Translations under genes and position numbers: made by a program
Assembly (NCBI GenBank): GCA_963835165.1
Contig: CAWIGD010000022.1
Location: 124,001 to 188,000, forward strand
Length of the DNA stretch: 64,000 bases
Reading direction: 5' to 3'
Origin: VAZQ01 sp963835165
GTDB taxonomy: Bacteria; Pseudomonadota; Alphaproteobacteria; Rhizobiales; Xanthobacteraceae
Notes under the pieces: generated by a model
The model's input: the letters and a program-made list of their open reading frames with translations, nothing else
The model's database searches: none
What the model was told of the DNA's origin: nothing
Part shown: positions 36,948 to 46,601 of the stretch, piece after piece
Numbering within the stretch: the first letter of the stretch is position 1
Layout of the letters: each line of letters opens with the position of its first letter

Positions 36948-37931
36948 TCACTCCGGCTTGATGCGGGTGGCCGCGATGATGGCCGCCCATCTCTGCACCT
37001 CGGAGGCCAGGAAAGCCGCGAACTCCTGCGATGTGCCGCCCCTGGCCTCGGCGCCAAGCCTTTTCAGCGTCATCTGCATGTCCGCGGATCGCAGCCCCTC
37101 GTTGATCGCGGCGTTGAGCTTTTCGAGAACACCCCGCGGCGTTCCTGCCGGCGCAAGCATGCCCGACCATAAGGTCGCTTTCAGGGTCGGGTAGCCGCTT
37201 TCAGCCGAGGTTGGAATTGCCGCAAGCAGGGGAAAGCGGGCGGCGCTCAGAACCGCCAGCGGCCGCATCGTTCCGGCCTCGATATGCGCGAGCAGAACCG
37301 TGGTGGTCTCGAAATAGACTTGAACCTGGCCGGCCAGCAACCCGGTGATCGCGGCCGCGGCCCCGCGGTAGGGGACGTGAAGCATGTCGATGCCGGCGGT
37401 GGACTTGAACAGCTCGCCCAGTATGTGCGGCTGGGTCCCGACCCCCGGAGATGCAAAATTGATCTTGCCCGGATTGGCTTTGGCGTAGGCGACGAGCTCC
37501 TGCATCGAGCTTGCGGGAACGGCAGGGTTCACCACCAGCACCATAGGGCTGGCCGTCAATATTGCGATCGGAGCAAAGCTCCGGATCGGGTCATAGTCGA
37601 GATTGCTGTAGATCGACGGCGTGATCGTGAGCGATCCCAGATTGGACAACAGCAGGGTGTAGCCGTCCGGCTCGGCGCCGGCGACGACCCTTACGCCCAG
37701 CGTGCCTCCGGCGCCGCCCGGCCGATTTTCGACCATGACCGGTTGGCCGAGCGCGGTCGACAGTTCGTCCGCCATCAGGCGCGCGAGCACGTCGGTTGGG
37801 CCGCCGGCCGGAAACGGCGCGACGATCTTGATCAATCGGGTTGGGTAGGTCTGTGCCGCAACCGGACCGATGGCGCCGAAGGTCAAGCCTGCGCCGGTCA
37901 TCGCCAACAGCGAACGGCGTGTCGTGGTCAT
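36948..37931 (-). CDS. Bug family tripartite tricarboxylate transporter receptor (copy 4)
   Basis: A 327-residue periplasmic binding protein. Its export signal begins TTTRRSLLAMTGAGLTFG, with a twin-arginine-like RR, unlike the plain Sec signals of most other copies. The opening TYPTRLIKIVAPFPAGGPTD and blocks HILGELFKSTAGIDMLHVPY and APAGTPRGVLEKLNA are typical. The ATG overlaps the stop of the upstream Bug gene (ATGA, 37928-37931), so the two are translated together. No membrane partner gene is adjacent. Confidence 0.92.
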   Translation of the reverse strand: MTTTRRSLLAMTGAGLTFGAIGPVAAQTYPTRLIKIVAPFPAGGPTDVLARLMADELSTALGQPVMVENRPGGAGGTLGVRVVAGAEPDGYTLLLSNLGSLTITPSIYSNLDYDPIRSFAPIAILTASPMVLVVNPAVPASSMQELVAYAKANPGKINFASPGVGTQPHILGELFKSTAGIDMLHVPYRGAAAAITGLLAGQVQVYFETTTVLLAHIEAGTMRPLAVLSAARFPLLAAIPTSAESGYPTLKATLWSGMLAPAGTPRGVLEKLNAAINEGLRSADMQMTLKRLGAEARGGTSQEFAAFLASEVQRWAAIIAATRIKPE

Positions 37932-38905
37932 TGCTCAGCCTTGAGGTTGAGCGCGCGCACGATCGGCGCCCATTTCTGGTTCTCCGCGACGAGCAATTGC
38001 GCGAGCGCTTCCGGGGAGCCGCCTATCGGCACGTTGCCGACCTTGGCGAGCGCGGACTTGAGCTCGGGCGACCGCAGCCCATCGTTGATGGCGCCGTTGA
38101 GCTTGCGGACAATAGCGGCATCGGTGCCCGCGGGTGCAAACAGCCCGGTCCAGGTCGTCACCACGAGGCTCGGATAGCCGCTCTCGACCGCGCTCGGGAC
38201 GTCGGGCAGATCGGGCAGGCGCGACGTGCTCAGGACCGCAAGCGCGCGCAGCCGGCCGTCACGGATGTGCGGCAGCAGCGGGCTCGAGGCCTCGAACGTC
38301 ATCTGCACGTTTCCGCCGATGACGTCGGCGATCGACAAGGCGCCGCCCCGATACGGCACGTGAACAAGATCAACGCCGGCGGCCGACTTGAACAATTCAC
38401 CGCTCAAGTGCGGAACCGTTCCGGTGCCGGCGGAGCCATAGTTGAGCTTTCCCGGATTGCTCTTGGCGTCGGCGACCAACTCCGCCACCGATCGCCAGCG
38501 CAACGACGGATTGACCACGAGGATGATCGAACCCTCGGCCACGAGTCCGATCGGCGCAAAGCTCTTGACCGGATCATAGTCGATGGCCCTGTAGACCAGC
38601 GGGCTGATGACCTGACCGCTGGCGCTGCTCATCAGCAGGGTATAGCCGTCGGGGTCGCTGCGCGCAGCCTCGCGGGAGCCGAGCGTGTTGCCGGCACCGC
38701 TGCGATTGTCGACGACGAAGCTCACGCCGAGCCGCGACGACAGGTCGTTCGCGATCAGCCGCGTGATCACGTCGACGGTACCACCGGCGACCGTCGGCAC
38801 GATGATCTTGACTGGACGCGCCGGGTAGGGCTGGGCGTGCCCTGGGTGAACCAGAAACAGGCTCAAGGCGAGGATAGCCGCCGACAACACAGCTCTGCCA
38901 GTCAT
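37928..38905 (-). CDS. Bug family tripartite tricarboxylate transporter receptor (copy 5)
   Basis: A 325-residue periplasmic binding protein, first gene of a two-gene Bug operon. The signal peptide ends PGHAQ, followed by PYPARPVKIIVPTVAGGTVD, HLSGELFKSAAGVDLVHVPY, LPDVPSAVESG and FAPAGTDAAIVRKLNG. A strong GGGAGGA lies before the ATG. The ligand loop here is TVAGGTVD, different from FPAGGPTD in the next gene, so the pair may bind different solutes. Confidence 0.92.
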   Translation of the reverse strand: MTGRAVLSAAILALSLFLVHPGHAQPYPARPVKIIVPTVAGGTVDVITRLIANDLSSRLGVSFVVDNRSGAGNTLGSREAARSDPDGYTLLMSSASGQVISPLVYRAIDYDPVKSFAPIGLVAEGSIILVVNPSLRWRSVAELVADAKSNPGKLNYGSAGTGTVPHLSGELFKSAAGVDLVHVPYRGGALSIADVIGGNVQMTFEASSPLLPHIRDGRLRALAVLSTSRLPDLPDVPSAVESGYPSLVVTTWTGLFAPAGTDAAIVRKLNGAINDGLRSPELKSALAKVGNVPIGGSPEALAQLLVAENQKWAPIVRALNLKAEQ

Positions 38906-39109
38906 TTGTCCTCCCGCTTTCTACTCCCCATGATCCGGAATACGGCTTCCGACGGGGCGGCCATGCGGTCGACAATCGCACGCGTTCAGTTTACAGACGC
39001 TCCAGTTGCGCGCCACTCCGCTCGCAGGCCGCCCAGCGGAACTTCTGCGCTGTGCGGGCGTTAATATCTTTCGATCGCGGCTGGGGTTCTTTGAGTAGGC
39101 CGATCCGAG

Positions 39110-39301
39110 ATGTCCTTGCCCGACGACCGCAAGACCGACGACAAGGAACAACGCGACAACGTTATTCGCTTGGGCACGGAAACACTGTTTGCGATCGCCG
39201 AGCAACTTCGCCAGATGTATGACGTGGATCTGCGCACCAAGCCTTCGGAGAAACTCGAGCGTCTCATGCGACGGATCGAACGGGGTGACGAGCCTTGTTG
39301 A
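39110..39301 (+). CDS. NepR-like small protein (possible anti-sigma factor)
   Basis: A 63-residue acidic to basic helical protein. The segment FAIAEQLRQMYDVDLRTKPS followed by EKLERLMRRIERGDEP recalls NepR, the anti-sigma factor of the alphaproteobacterial general stress response, whose consensus is IGxxLRxxYDxVxxEPVPDRxLDLLxxLD. The middle EPVP is not conserved here. NepR normally sits beside phyR and ecfG, and neither is near. The Shine-Dalgarno is weak. It is a plausible orphan NepR paralogue, not a firm assignment. Confidence 0.5.
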   Translation: MSLPDDRKTDDKEQRDNVIRLGTETLFAIAEQLRQMYDVDLRTKPSEKLERLMRRIERGDEPC

Positions 39302-39523
39302 CCCGTCTGCTGGTACAGAACCCGCGGCCCGATTGACCATCCAGCGCATGTCAGCGCGCACGACAAACCGGCCTCCATTCCCGCGGCATCCGAATCGCTT
39401 TACCCCATCACCCTGACGCATTGCGACCGCACCGGTTTCACTTCGCGGCAAACGCCATCCGCGACGCCCGCGCAGCACATGAAATCCGCGCCGTAAGTGA
39501 GGGAGCAGCCCAGAGGTCACGCT

Positions 39524-40327
39524 ATGGAACGCTGGCACATCGCGGTCGCGTTGGGAGCAATGCTCACGGCGTACGGGCTTCTCGCCTATGTCGTCCTGCC
39601 GGCTGCTTGGACGCACCACGAGCACCAACCCGGACTTGCGGTCCGGCCCATGACGACGCAGACCAAGCAGGGCATCCCGGGCGACCCCATGAACGTCGGG
39701 GTGGTCGGCAGCCTCGCTGACGTGATCCAGGCGATACATGCAGCCGGCTGGTACCCGGCCGATCCCATCACACTACGCTCGAGCATTGCGATCATCGGAA
39801 GCGTCATCTTCCATCGTCCCTATGATAACGCTCCCGTCAGTAACCTCTACTATGATCATCGACGTGAGGATCTGGCCTTCGAGAAGCCGGCAGGAAAGAG
39901 CGCGAACGCGCGCAATCATGTCCGTTTCTGGCTGGTCCTGGAGCAGGGTGCCGAAGGCAGGCCGGTTTGGCTGGGAGCAGCCACATTTGATCGGGGCGTG
40001 GGGCTCAGCCATTTGACCGGACAGGTGACACATCACATCGCGCCGAACATCGACGCGGCCCGCGGCCTCCTCGCCACCGACCTGGAAACGGCCAGCATGG
40101 TCGAAGCGACATATCAGGTTTCCGGCATTGGTCCCACGTTCAACGGCCGCAATGGCGAGGGCGATTCCTACTACACCGATGGAGAAATCTGGATGTCGCG
40201 CCTCGTGGCGGCGGCCGAGAAGAACACGGCCCCGCCGATCGTGCTGCGCCCGCCGCGCCTTGTCCGCCTCAAGGACGCCGTCTGGAGCAGACTCGGCAGG
40301 ATATTGCGGGAAGGGCGCCTGGCGTGA
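39524..40327 (+). CDS. LssY C-terminal domain-like protein
   Basis: A 267-residue protein with one N-terminal membrane helix (HIAVALGAMLTAYGLLAYVV) and a soluble periplasmic domain. The domain includes DPMNVGVVGSLADVIQAIHAAGW, HRPYDNAPVSNLYYDHRREDLAFEK split over two strands, WLGAATFDRGVGL and HHIAPNIDAARGLLATDL. These are the features of the LssY_C domain, named after a Legionella secretion-locus protein; its molecular role is unknown. The ATG at 39524 follows AGAGG. It lies 88 bases before the DHA2 exporter gene on the same strand. Confidence 0.83.
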   Translation: MERWHIAVALGAMLTAYGLLAYVVLPAAWTHHEHQPGLAVRPMTTQTKQGIPGDPMNVGVVGSLADVIQAIHAAGWYPADPITLRSSIAIIGSVIFHRPYDNAPVSNLYYDHRREDLAFEKPAGKSANARNHVRFWLVLEQGAEGRPVWLGAATFDRGVGLSHLTGQVTHHIAPNIDAARGLLATDLETASMVEATYQVSGIGPTFNGRNGEGDSYYTDGEIWMSRLVAAAEKNTAPPIVLRPPRLVRLKDAVWSRLGRILREGRLA

Positions 40328-40415
40328 TGAGACCGTCTGCGCAACTGCGCTGGTCGAGCGGAAGACATTGCCAAAGGCGGATACTTGCACGGAATGATTT
40401 GGTAACGAGAGCAGC

Positions 40416-41939
40416 ATGGATGCCGTAGCGCACGGCCCGGCCTCGATCGCCGCCCTCCGCGACGCCGTCCAGAAAGGACGAGAACCGCCGCCGGCGGAGA
40501 TCGTCGCACGCCTGCCATCCTACTGGCTGTTCGTGATCGGCACCGTTTGCATCGGCGCCTTCATGGGCCAGGTCGACTCCAGCATCGCGCAACTGTTGCT
40601 GCCCAAGCTCGAGCTCGAATTCAATGCGCGACTGAGCACCGTGAGTTGGGTCGCGGTGGCCTATCTGCTCGCCATGGCGGCGTTCCTGCCGATCTTCGGT
40701 CGTCTCGCCGACATGATGGGGCGCAAGCTCCTGTATACGGGTGGCTTCCTGCTGTTCGTGCTGAGCTCGGCGCTGTGCGGTCTTGCGCCAAGCCTGCCGG
40801 TGCTCATCGCCTTTCGCGTTCTGCAGGGGATTGGTGCGGCGCTGCTGTCGTCCAACAGCGTCGCCATCGTGGTGGCGGCTGCCGGGCCGGCGCGGCGTGG
40901 CCGGGCGCTGGGCATCCTGTCGGCAGCCCAAGCCGTCGGTCTGAGCACCGGGCCCGCGCTCGGTGGCCTGGTGCTGGAACTGTTGGACTGGCGCTGGGTG
41001 TTCTGGATCAACGTGCCGGTCGGCCTCGCCGGCACCGTCTTGGGATGGTTCCTGCTTCCGCCCACCAAAGACCTGCCGGATGAAAGCCGCTTCGACTGGA
41101 AGGGCGCGCTGCTGATTGCGCCGGCGCTCACCGCCCTCGTGGCGATGCTGAATGAAGGCTACGCATGGGGGGTGACATCGCCGACACTGATCGGCTGCGC
41201 GGTACTGGCGGTGATCCTGCTGATGCTGTTCGTGCACTGCGAACGGCGCGCCGAGGCGCCCCTGATCGACTTCACGTTGTTCCGCCGGAGCGCGTTCCTG
41301 ACCGGCAATATCGCCGGGCTCCTGTCCTACGCAGCGTTGTTCGGGCTTTTCTTCTTGATGCCGTTCGTGTTCGTGCGGGTCTACCAGGACTCGATTTTTT
41401 CCGCCGGGCTGCGGCTCTCCATCGTTCCGGTGATGCTGGGCCTGGTGGCGCCGCTCGGAGGCGCGCTCTACGACCGGCTCGGCGCCCGTCTGCTCACCGC
41501 ATCAGGCATGCTGATCTGCGTGATCGGCTTGGCGTTGCTGTTCGCCGTTATGAATGGAACGCCGGCAAGCCTCTCCCTCGTGATGCTGGCGCTGGCAATT
41601 TTCGGAGTTGGCCAAGGATTGTTCATCTCGCCCAACAACAGCGCGATCATGGCCGCCGCGCCGGCGAGTTTGACCGGGGAGGCCGGGGGACTTCTGAACG
41701 TGATGCGTTCGCTCGGCATCAGCATCGGAGTTGCCGCCGCCTCGTCACTGCTCGCCTGGCGGCTTGCCGTGCTGACCGGCTCCGGCCACAACACCCTTGC
41801 CGCCGAAGGACGCCACCTGCTGGCCGCGGGGCATGACGTGATCATACTACTTGGTGGCTGCGTTGCCGTCGCGGGCGCGCTCTCGCTGACGCGAACCTCG
41901 CCACGGTCATCTCGCAAGACAGCGACGCAATTGGAGTAA
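40416..41939 (+). CDS. DHA2 family MFS drug/solute exporter
   Basis: A 507-residue inner-membrane transporter with 14 predicted helices, the size and layout of EmrB/QacA. Motif A reads GRLADMMGRKLLYTGG, and motif C-like glycines lie in GLSTGPALGGLVLELLDWRWVFWINV split over two strands. The N-terminal 35 residues are cytoplasmic. No EmrA-type membrane fusion partner is adjacent, which fits single-membrane QacA-like export. The substrate is unknown. Confidence 0.9.
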   Translation: MDAVAHGPASIAALRDAVQKGREPPPAEIVARLPSYWLFVIGTVCIGAFMGQVDSSIAQLLLPKLELEFNARLSTVSWVAVAYLLAMAAFLPIFGRLADMMGRKLLYTGGFLLFVLSSALCGLAPSLPVLIAFRVLQGIGAALLSSNSVAIVVAAAGPARRGRALGILSAAQAVGLSTGPALGGLVLELLDWRWVFWINVPVGLAGTVLGWFLLPPTKDLPDESRFDWKGALLIAPALTALVAMLNEGYAWGVTSPTLIGCAVLAVILLMLFVHCERRAEAPLIDFTLFRRSAFLTGNIAGLLSYAALFGLFFLMPFVFVRVYQDSIFSAGLRLSIVPVMLGLVAPLGGALYDRLGARLLTASGMLICVIGLALLFAVMNGTPASLSLVMLALAIFGVGQGLFISPNNSAIMAAAPASLTGEAGGLLNVMRSLGISIGVAAASSLLAWRLAVLTGSGHNTLAAEGRHLLAAGHDVIILLGGCVAVAGALSLTRTSPRSSRKTATQLE

Positions 41940-42009
41940 GCGCGCCTGTTCGACGTTCGTTTAACCTCGTCCCATGTTGGGAGGTGAGCGCGACCAATGC
42001 CGGCTCGGA

Positions 42010-43020
42010 TCACTCGCCGGTGATGCCGGCGATCTTGGCCATCGCCTGCCATTTCGGAATCTCGCTCGCGATGAAGGTCGCAAGCTCCTCCGGCGTTCCA
42101 GGCCGGGCGTCGGCTGCGAGCTGCTTGAAGCGCGCCTGCATCTGCGGCGTGGTGAGCCCGGTATTGATCAACTCGTTGAGCTTGGCGACGATGTCCTTGG
42201 GCGTTCCGGCCGGCGCCATCACGCTCGTCCAGGAGCTCGCGACGAAGTCGGGAAAGCCGCCTTCAATCATCGTCGGTACGTCCGGCAGATCCGGCAGCCG
42301 CGCTTGCGTGGCGACCGCGAGCGCGTTGATCTTCTTGTCCTGCAGGTGGCCGAACAGCACCGATGTGGTCTCGAATCCGGCCTGAATCTGACCGCCGAGC
42401 AAATCCGTCAGCACCGCCGATGCGCCTTTGTAAGGTACGATCACCACATCGGTACCGGTGAGCGCCTTGAACCATGCGGCCAGCATGTGGGGCGGCGCAG
42501 CATTCGGCACGCCGAAGCTCAACTTGCCGGGATGCGCCTTGGCGTAGGCGACAAGCTCCGCCACCGTCCGCACGGGCAAGCTGGGCGACACGATCAGCAC
42601 GTAAGGCACGCTCGCGAGAAACGCGACCGGTGCGAAGCTCGCGCGCGGATCATATCCGGCGCTCTTGTACAAGGTGGGACCGATCGCCAAGGTCGCCGCG
42701 TTTCCCAACAAAAGAGTGTAGCCATCGGGTTCGGCGCTCGCCACCGCCTTGGCGCCCAAGGTCGTGCCCGCGCCGGCGCGGTTCTCGACGAACACTTGTC
42801 CGAGCGTCGAAGACAGATGCTGCGCTATCAGTCGTCCCATGAGGTCCATGGGACCGCCCGGGAGCACGGCGACGATCAGCTTGATCGGCCGGTTCGGATA
42901 GGATTGCGCCTGCGCGGTTGAGGCGACAGCGAGCGCCGCCACCAGGATTGTCGCGAACAATCGCAGCCTGCCGAACAGGCGCCGCTTCTCGCCATCGTTG
43001 CTTCGACGCGGCTTGCTCAT
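42010..43020 (-). CDS. Bug family tripartite tricarboxylate transporter receptor (copy 6)
   Basis: A 336-residue periplasmic binding protein with a longer basic N-region (MSKPRRSNDGEKRRLFGRLR) before the signal core and ASTAQAQ. The mature part is very similar to the product of the next gene, copy 7: PPHMLAAWFKALTGTDVVIV, GFETTSVLFGHL, LPDVPTMIEGGFPDF and APAGTPKDIVAKLNE. The first ligand loop is VLPGGPMD in place of the usual FPAGGPVD. The ATG overlaps the stop of copy 7 (ATGA at 43017-43020). Confidence 0.92.
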   Translation of the reverse strand: MSKPRRSNDGEKRRLFGRLRLFATILVAALAVASTAQAQSYPNRPIKLIVAVLPGGPMDLMGRLIAQHLSSTLGQVFVENRAGAGTTLGAKAVASAEPDGYTLLLGNAATLAIGPTLYKSAGYDPRASFAPVAFLASVPYVLIVSPSLPVRTVAELVAYAKAHPGKLSFGVPNAAPPHMLAAWFKALTGTDVVIVPYKGASAVLTDLLGGQIQAGFETTSVLFGHLQDKKINALAVATQARLPDLPDVPTMIEGGFPDFVASSWTSVMAPAGTPKDIVAKLNELINTGLTTPQMQARFKQLAADARPGTPEELATFIASEIPKWQAMAKIAGITGE

Positions 43021-43988
43021 TCGCCCTTTACGCCGGCGAGCTTGGCCATCGCCTGCCATTTCGGAACCTCCCGCACGATGAATGCCGCGAAGTCCTCGGG
43101 CGTGCCGGGATTTGCCTCGGCGGCAAGCTTCTTGAAGCGGTCCTGCATCTCCGGCGATTTCAGAGCTGCATTCACCTCGGCATTGAGCCTGCCGATGATG
43201 TCTTTGGGCGTGCCGGCCGGCGCCATGATCCCGGTCCAAGAGCTGGCGATGAAATCGGGCAGGCCGCTTTCGATCATGGTCGGCACATTGGGAAGCTCGG
43301 GCAGTCGCGCTCGGGTGGCGACGCCGAGTGCCTTGACCTTTCCCTCGTGCACATGGCCGAACGTGACCGACGTGGTTTCAAAGCCGAGATCGACCTGCCC
43401 GCCCATGAGATCGGTGATCACGTTGGAGGCGCCCTTGTAGGGAACGATCACAATGTCGGTGCGCGTCACCGATCGAAACCATGCCGCTATCATATGCGGC
43501 GGTGCGCCGTTCGGAACGCCGACATTCAGCCGACCGGGGTTGGCCTTGGCGTAAGCGACCAGGTCCGGAAGGGTCTTGGCGGACACGTTCGGACCCGCGA
43601 TCATCACATACGGCACGCTGGAAACCATCGCGATCGGGGCGAAGCTCGTCGCCGGATCGTAGCCGATATTGTTGTAAAGCGCGGGGCCGATCGCGAGCGA
43701 GGCAGCGCTCGCCACCAGGAGAGTGTAACCGTCGGGGTCGGCGCTGGCGGCCGCGCGCGCGGCGAGCGTGCTGCCGGCACCGGGACGATTTTCAATGATC
43801 ACCTGCTGGCCGATCGTCGATGACAGCCGTTGAGCGATCAAGCGTCCCATGACGTCGACCGGCCCGCCGGCAGGGAAGGGCACCAACAGCCTGATCGGGC
43901 GCGTCGGATACTTCTCCTGTGCTTGTGCGGCGGTGCCGAGGCCGATCAGGAGAGCAGCAAGCAGAAAATCCCTGCGGTCGTGGATCAA
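43017..43988 (-). CDS. Bug family tripartite tricarboxylate transporter receptor (copy 7)
   Basis: A 323-residue periplasmic binding protein and the first gene of an overlapping pair with copy 6. The signal peptide ends GTAAQAQ, then KYPTRPIRLLVPFPAGGPVD, PPHMIAAWFRSVTRTDIVIV, GFETTSVTFGHV and LPNVPTMIESGLPDF. Similarity to copy 6 over the whole length points to a tandem duplication. The start is a TTG at 43988 with GGAG upstream. Confidence 0.91.
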   Translation of the reverse strand: MIHDRRDFLLAALLIGLGTAAQAQEKYPTRPIRLLVPFPAGGPVDVMGRLIAQRLSSTIGQQVIIENRPGAGSTLAARAAASADPDGYTLLVASAASLAIGPALYNNIGYDPATSFAPIAMVSSVPYVMIAGPNVSAKTLPDLVAYAKANPGRLNVGVPNGAPPHMIAAWFRSVTRTDIVIVPYKGASNVITDLMGGQVDLGFETTSVTFGHVHEGKVKALGVATRARLPELPNVPTMIESGLPDFIASSWTGIMAPAGTPKDIIGRLNAEVNAALKSPEMQDRFKKLAAEANPGTPEDFAAFIVREVPKWQAMAKLAGVKGE

Positions 43989-44090
43989 CGTTCCACTCCA
44001 TCTTGCGGAGCCAACTGACCGGCGCGATTACGCGCCGGCACGCATCATAGCGCGGTTCGCCGCACCGCGTCCGGCAACGGGCGCGCTGAA

Positions 44091-44795
44091 TCAGCGCGCC
44101 CCGGCATTTTCCAGGATGCGCGCGATCTGCGAATAGCCGCGCGTACGGGCATGCCCCAACGCTGTCGTGCCGTGCCGGTCCGGCACCGTGACGTCGGCGC
44201 CGGCCTTGACCAAGGCTTCGACGACCGCCGTGTGATCCCTTCCGCCGTTGCCGAGCACGACCGCCTCGAGCAAAGCGGTCCAGCCGAGATTGTTGACGTG
44301 ATTGAGCGGCGCCTTGGCCGCGATCAGGGCGCGCACGACCTCCACGTGCCCGCGATGGGCCGCGGCGATCAGGGCGGTTCCGTCGTAGGGGCTGGTGATG
44401 GCGCGCGCATTGCCGCCGCCCTCGAGCGCAATCTTGAGCATTTCGAGATCGCTGTTCACGGCCGCGATGGTGACGATGTCGTAGCGCTCGGCGTCAAGCG
44501 CGTTGGGATTGGCTCCGAGCCGCAAGAGCGCGCGTGCCGCGTCATATTTGCGCATGAAGGTTGCGACATGAAGCGGCGTGCGACTCTTGGCGTCCTGGAT
44601 GTTGGGCTTCTCGCCCTCCGCGATCAGTTGCTCGATCCCGGCGACGTCTCCGCGCGCGGCGGCGTCGTGGAGCCCGGCATAGATGCGCAACTCCCGCTCG
44701 CTCGGCGGCGTTTGGGCGAAGGGGCCGCCCCCAGTTCCGGCCATTGCCGTCATGCCGGCGGCCGCGAAGACAACAATGACAAGGCGTCGCGTCAT
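44091..44795 (-). CDS. exported ankyrin-repeat protein
   Basis: A 234-residue protein with a signal peptide (LVIVVFAAAGMTAMAG) and about five ankyrin repeats. Recognisable repeat cores are LHDAAARGDVAGIEQLIAEG, RTPLHVATFMRKYDAARALL, GTALIAAAHRGHVEVVRALI, WTALLEAVVLGNGGRDHTAV and GTTALGHARTRGYSQIARIL. Such exported ankyrin proteins usually act as periplasmic protein-binding scaffolds, for example with catalases. No partner is evident here. An in-frame ATG 12 bases upstream is an alternative start; neither start has a clear Shine-Dalgarno. Confidence 0.87.
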   Translation of the reverse strand: MTRRLVIVVFAAAGMTAMAGTGGGPFAQTPPSERELRIYAGLHDAAARGDVAGIEQLIAEGEKPNIQDAKSRTPLHVATFMRKYDAARALLRLGANPNALDAERYDIVTIAAVNSDLEMLKIALEGGGNARAITSPYDGTALIAAAHRGHVEVVRALIAAKAPLNHVNNLGWTALLEAVVLGNGGRDHTAVVEALVKAGADVTVPDRHGTTALGHARTRGYSQIARILENAGAR

Positions 44796-44830
44796 GGCTG
44801 AGACCATAGACCAAAGGCCGGGGTGGTTGC

Positions 44831-45806
44831 TCAGTCGAGCTTCACGCCCGCCGACGTTACGATCGCTCCCCATTTCCGTGTCTCGTCGGCGATGAAGGCC
44901 GCAAAATCCCGCGGCGATCCCGCGTTCGTTTCGGCGCCCAGCCGGCCGAGATTCGAATTCATCGCTGGCGATTTCAAGCCCTGATTGATGGCTGCGTTGA
45001 GCCTGTCCACGATTTCAGGTGAGGTGCCCACGGGCACCAGGATCCCGGTCCACGAATACGAGGTGAAGCCGGCGAAGCCCGCTTTCGATCATTGTCGGCA
45101 CATCCGCAAGCTGCGGACTACGGGCCGCACCGGTGACGGCCAGCGGCCGCACCTTGGCGTCCTGGATGTGGGCGACAAGCACCGAGGTCGGCTCGAAGGT
45201 CATGTCGACCTGGCCACCCACTATGTCGGTGACCGCGGTTGCGGCGCCCTTGTAAGGGATGACCACGATGTCGATGCCGGTCCGGACCCGGAACAACTCC
45301 CCTGTCAGGTGCGCCAACGTTCCGGCCGGGGTGCCGAAATTCAATTTGCCGGGGTTGGCGCGCGCATAGGCGATGAACTCCTCCAGCGTCTTGGCCGGCA
45401 TCCATGGGGCGACAACGAGCGCAAACGGCGTGCTGGCGAGCATCGCCACCGGGATGAAATCCTTGAGCGGATCGTAGCCCGCATTCCGGGAGAGCAGGGG
45501 ACCGGTTACGAGCGTGGTCACGCTGCCGATCAGCAAGGTGTGTCCGTCAGGCTCGGCGGACGCCGCGGCCCGTGTTCCGATCGCGCCGCTGGCGCCCGGC
45601 CTGTTGTCGACCACGACTTGCTGCCCGAGGGTGGACGAGAGCCACTGCGCGACCAGACGACCCATGACGTCGATCGGGCCGCCGGCCGCGAACGGCACGA
45701 TCAGCCTGATCGGCTTGCTCGGGTAGGATTGCGCGCGGGCTGGTTCCAATGCGAAGGCCGCGAGCCCCAGCGCCAGGACCGCGGTCCACACTCTGCGCGT
45801 TTGCAT
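44831..45806 (-). pseudogene. Bug family receptor (copy 8), frameshifted by one extra base
   Basis: A periplasmic binding protein of 324 residues when repaired. It has a signal peptide ending EPARAQ, then SYPSKPIRLIVPFAAGGPID, HLTGELFRVRTGIDIVVIPY, GQVDMTFEPTSVLVAHIQDA and LADVPTMIESG. The frame then breaks; the C-terminal part (VPVGTSPEIVDRLNAAINQG to TSAGVKLD) continues in the next frame. Removing one C from CCC at 45078-45080 restores ESGFAGFTSYSWTGILVPVG. It lies just upstream of the ankyrin gene on the same strand. Confidence 0.86.
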
Positions 45807-46077
45807 CACGTCAGGAACCCGTTTTCCGGAATCCGCACATCCTAGCACCACGAAGCGTGGCGCGGACTGCTTGCGAGAGAATCTCTGGGGAAAGCCCGCA
45901 CTGAATTAATAATCCAGTTCGGATAGAAGTCATAAAGTATTGAAGACAAGGCGAATTAACATGGCTGGCAACCCGGCCAAACCGGCCGGGAAATAAGTCC
46001 GACGCGGGCGGCGAGCCATACACCTGGATGGAGCGCGACCTTGCGGCCGTTCCGGGTGCGCGCTAGACCCCCGCTCC

Positions 46078-46587
46078 ATGCCGCGCACCGCGCTTTTTCC
46101 GGGATCGTTCGATCCCGTCACCAACGGCCACCTTGACCTGGTCCGGCAAGCCGCTCGGCTCGCCGACCGGCTCGTGCTCGCGATCGGCACGCATCCGGGC
46201 AAGGCACCCTTGTTCAGCGTCGACGAGCGCCGCGACATGATCGAAGAGACTTGCGGTCCGCTCATGCGCGCGAGCGGAGGCGATTTCGCCTGCATCACCT
46301 TCGCCGATCTCGTGGTCGCGGCGGCCCAGCGCGAGGGTGCGACGCTCCTCATTCGCGGGCTACGCAGCGCGAGCGATTTCGATTACGAGATGGAAATGGC
46401 GGGGATGAACGGGGCCATGGCGCCTGCCGTGCAGACCGTGTTTCTGCCGGCGTCGCCGATCATCCGCCCGATCACCGCCACACTGGTGCGGCAGATCGCA
46501 TCGATGGGCGGCGACGTCTCGCAATTCGTACCGTCATCGGTAGCCGCCCGCCTGAAAGCAAAATTCGCCGGCAAGTCCGGCCGTTGA
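46078..46587 (+). CDS. coaD: phosphopantetheine adenylyltransferase
   Basis: CoaD adenylylates 4'-phosphopantetheine to dephospho-coenzyme A, the penultimate step of CoA synthesis. The 169 residues carry GSFDPVTNGHLDLV with the nucleotidyltransferase TNGH at 15-18, then LLIRGLRSASDFDYEMEMAG and a C-terminal block around PSSVAARLKAKF that stands for the ISSTxxR motif. The exported cyclophilin gene begins 14 bases after its stop, in an order common in rhizobia. Confidence 0.95.
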   Translation: MPRTALFPGSFDPVTNGHLDLVRQAARLADRLVLAIGTHPGKAPLFSVDERRDMIEETCGPLMRASGGDFACITFADLVVAAAQREGATLLIRGLRSASDFDYEMEMAGMNGAMAPAVQTVFLPASPIIRPITATLVRQIASMGGDVSQFVPSSVAARLKAKFAGKSGR

Positions 46588-46601
46588 TCCCGGGAGATTT
46601 C

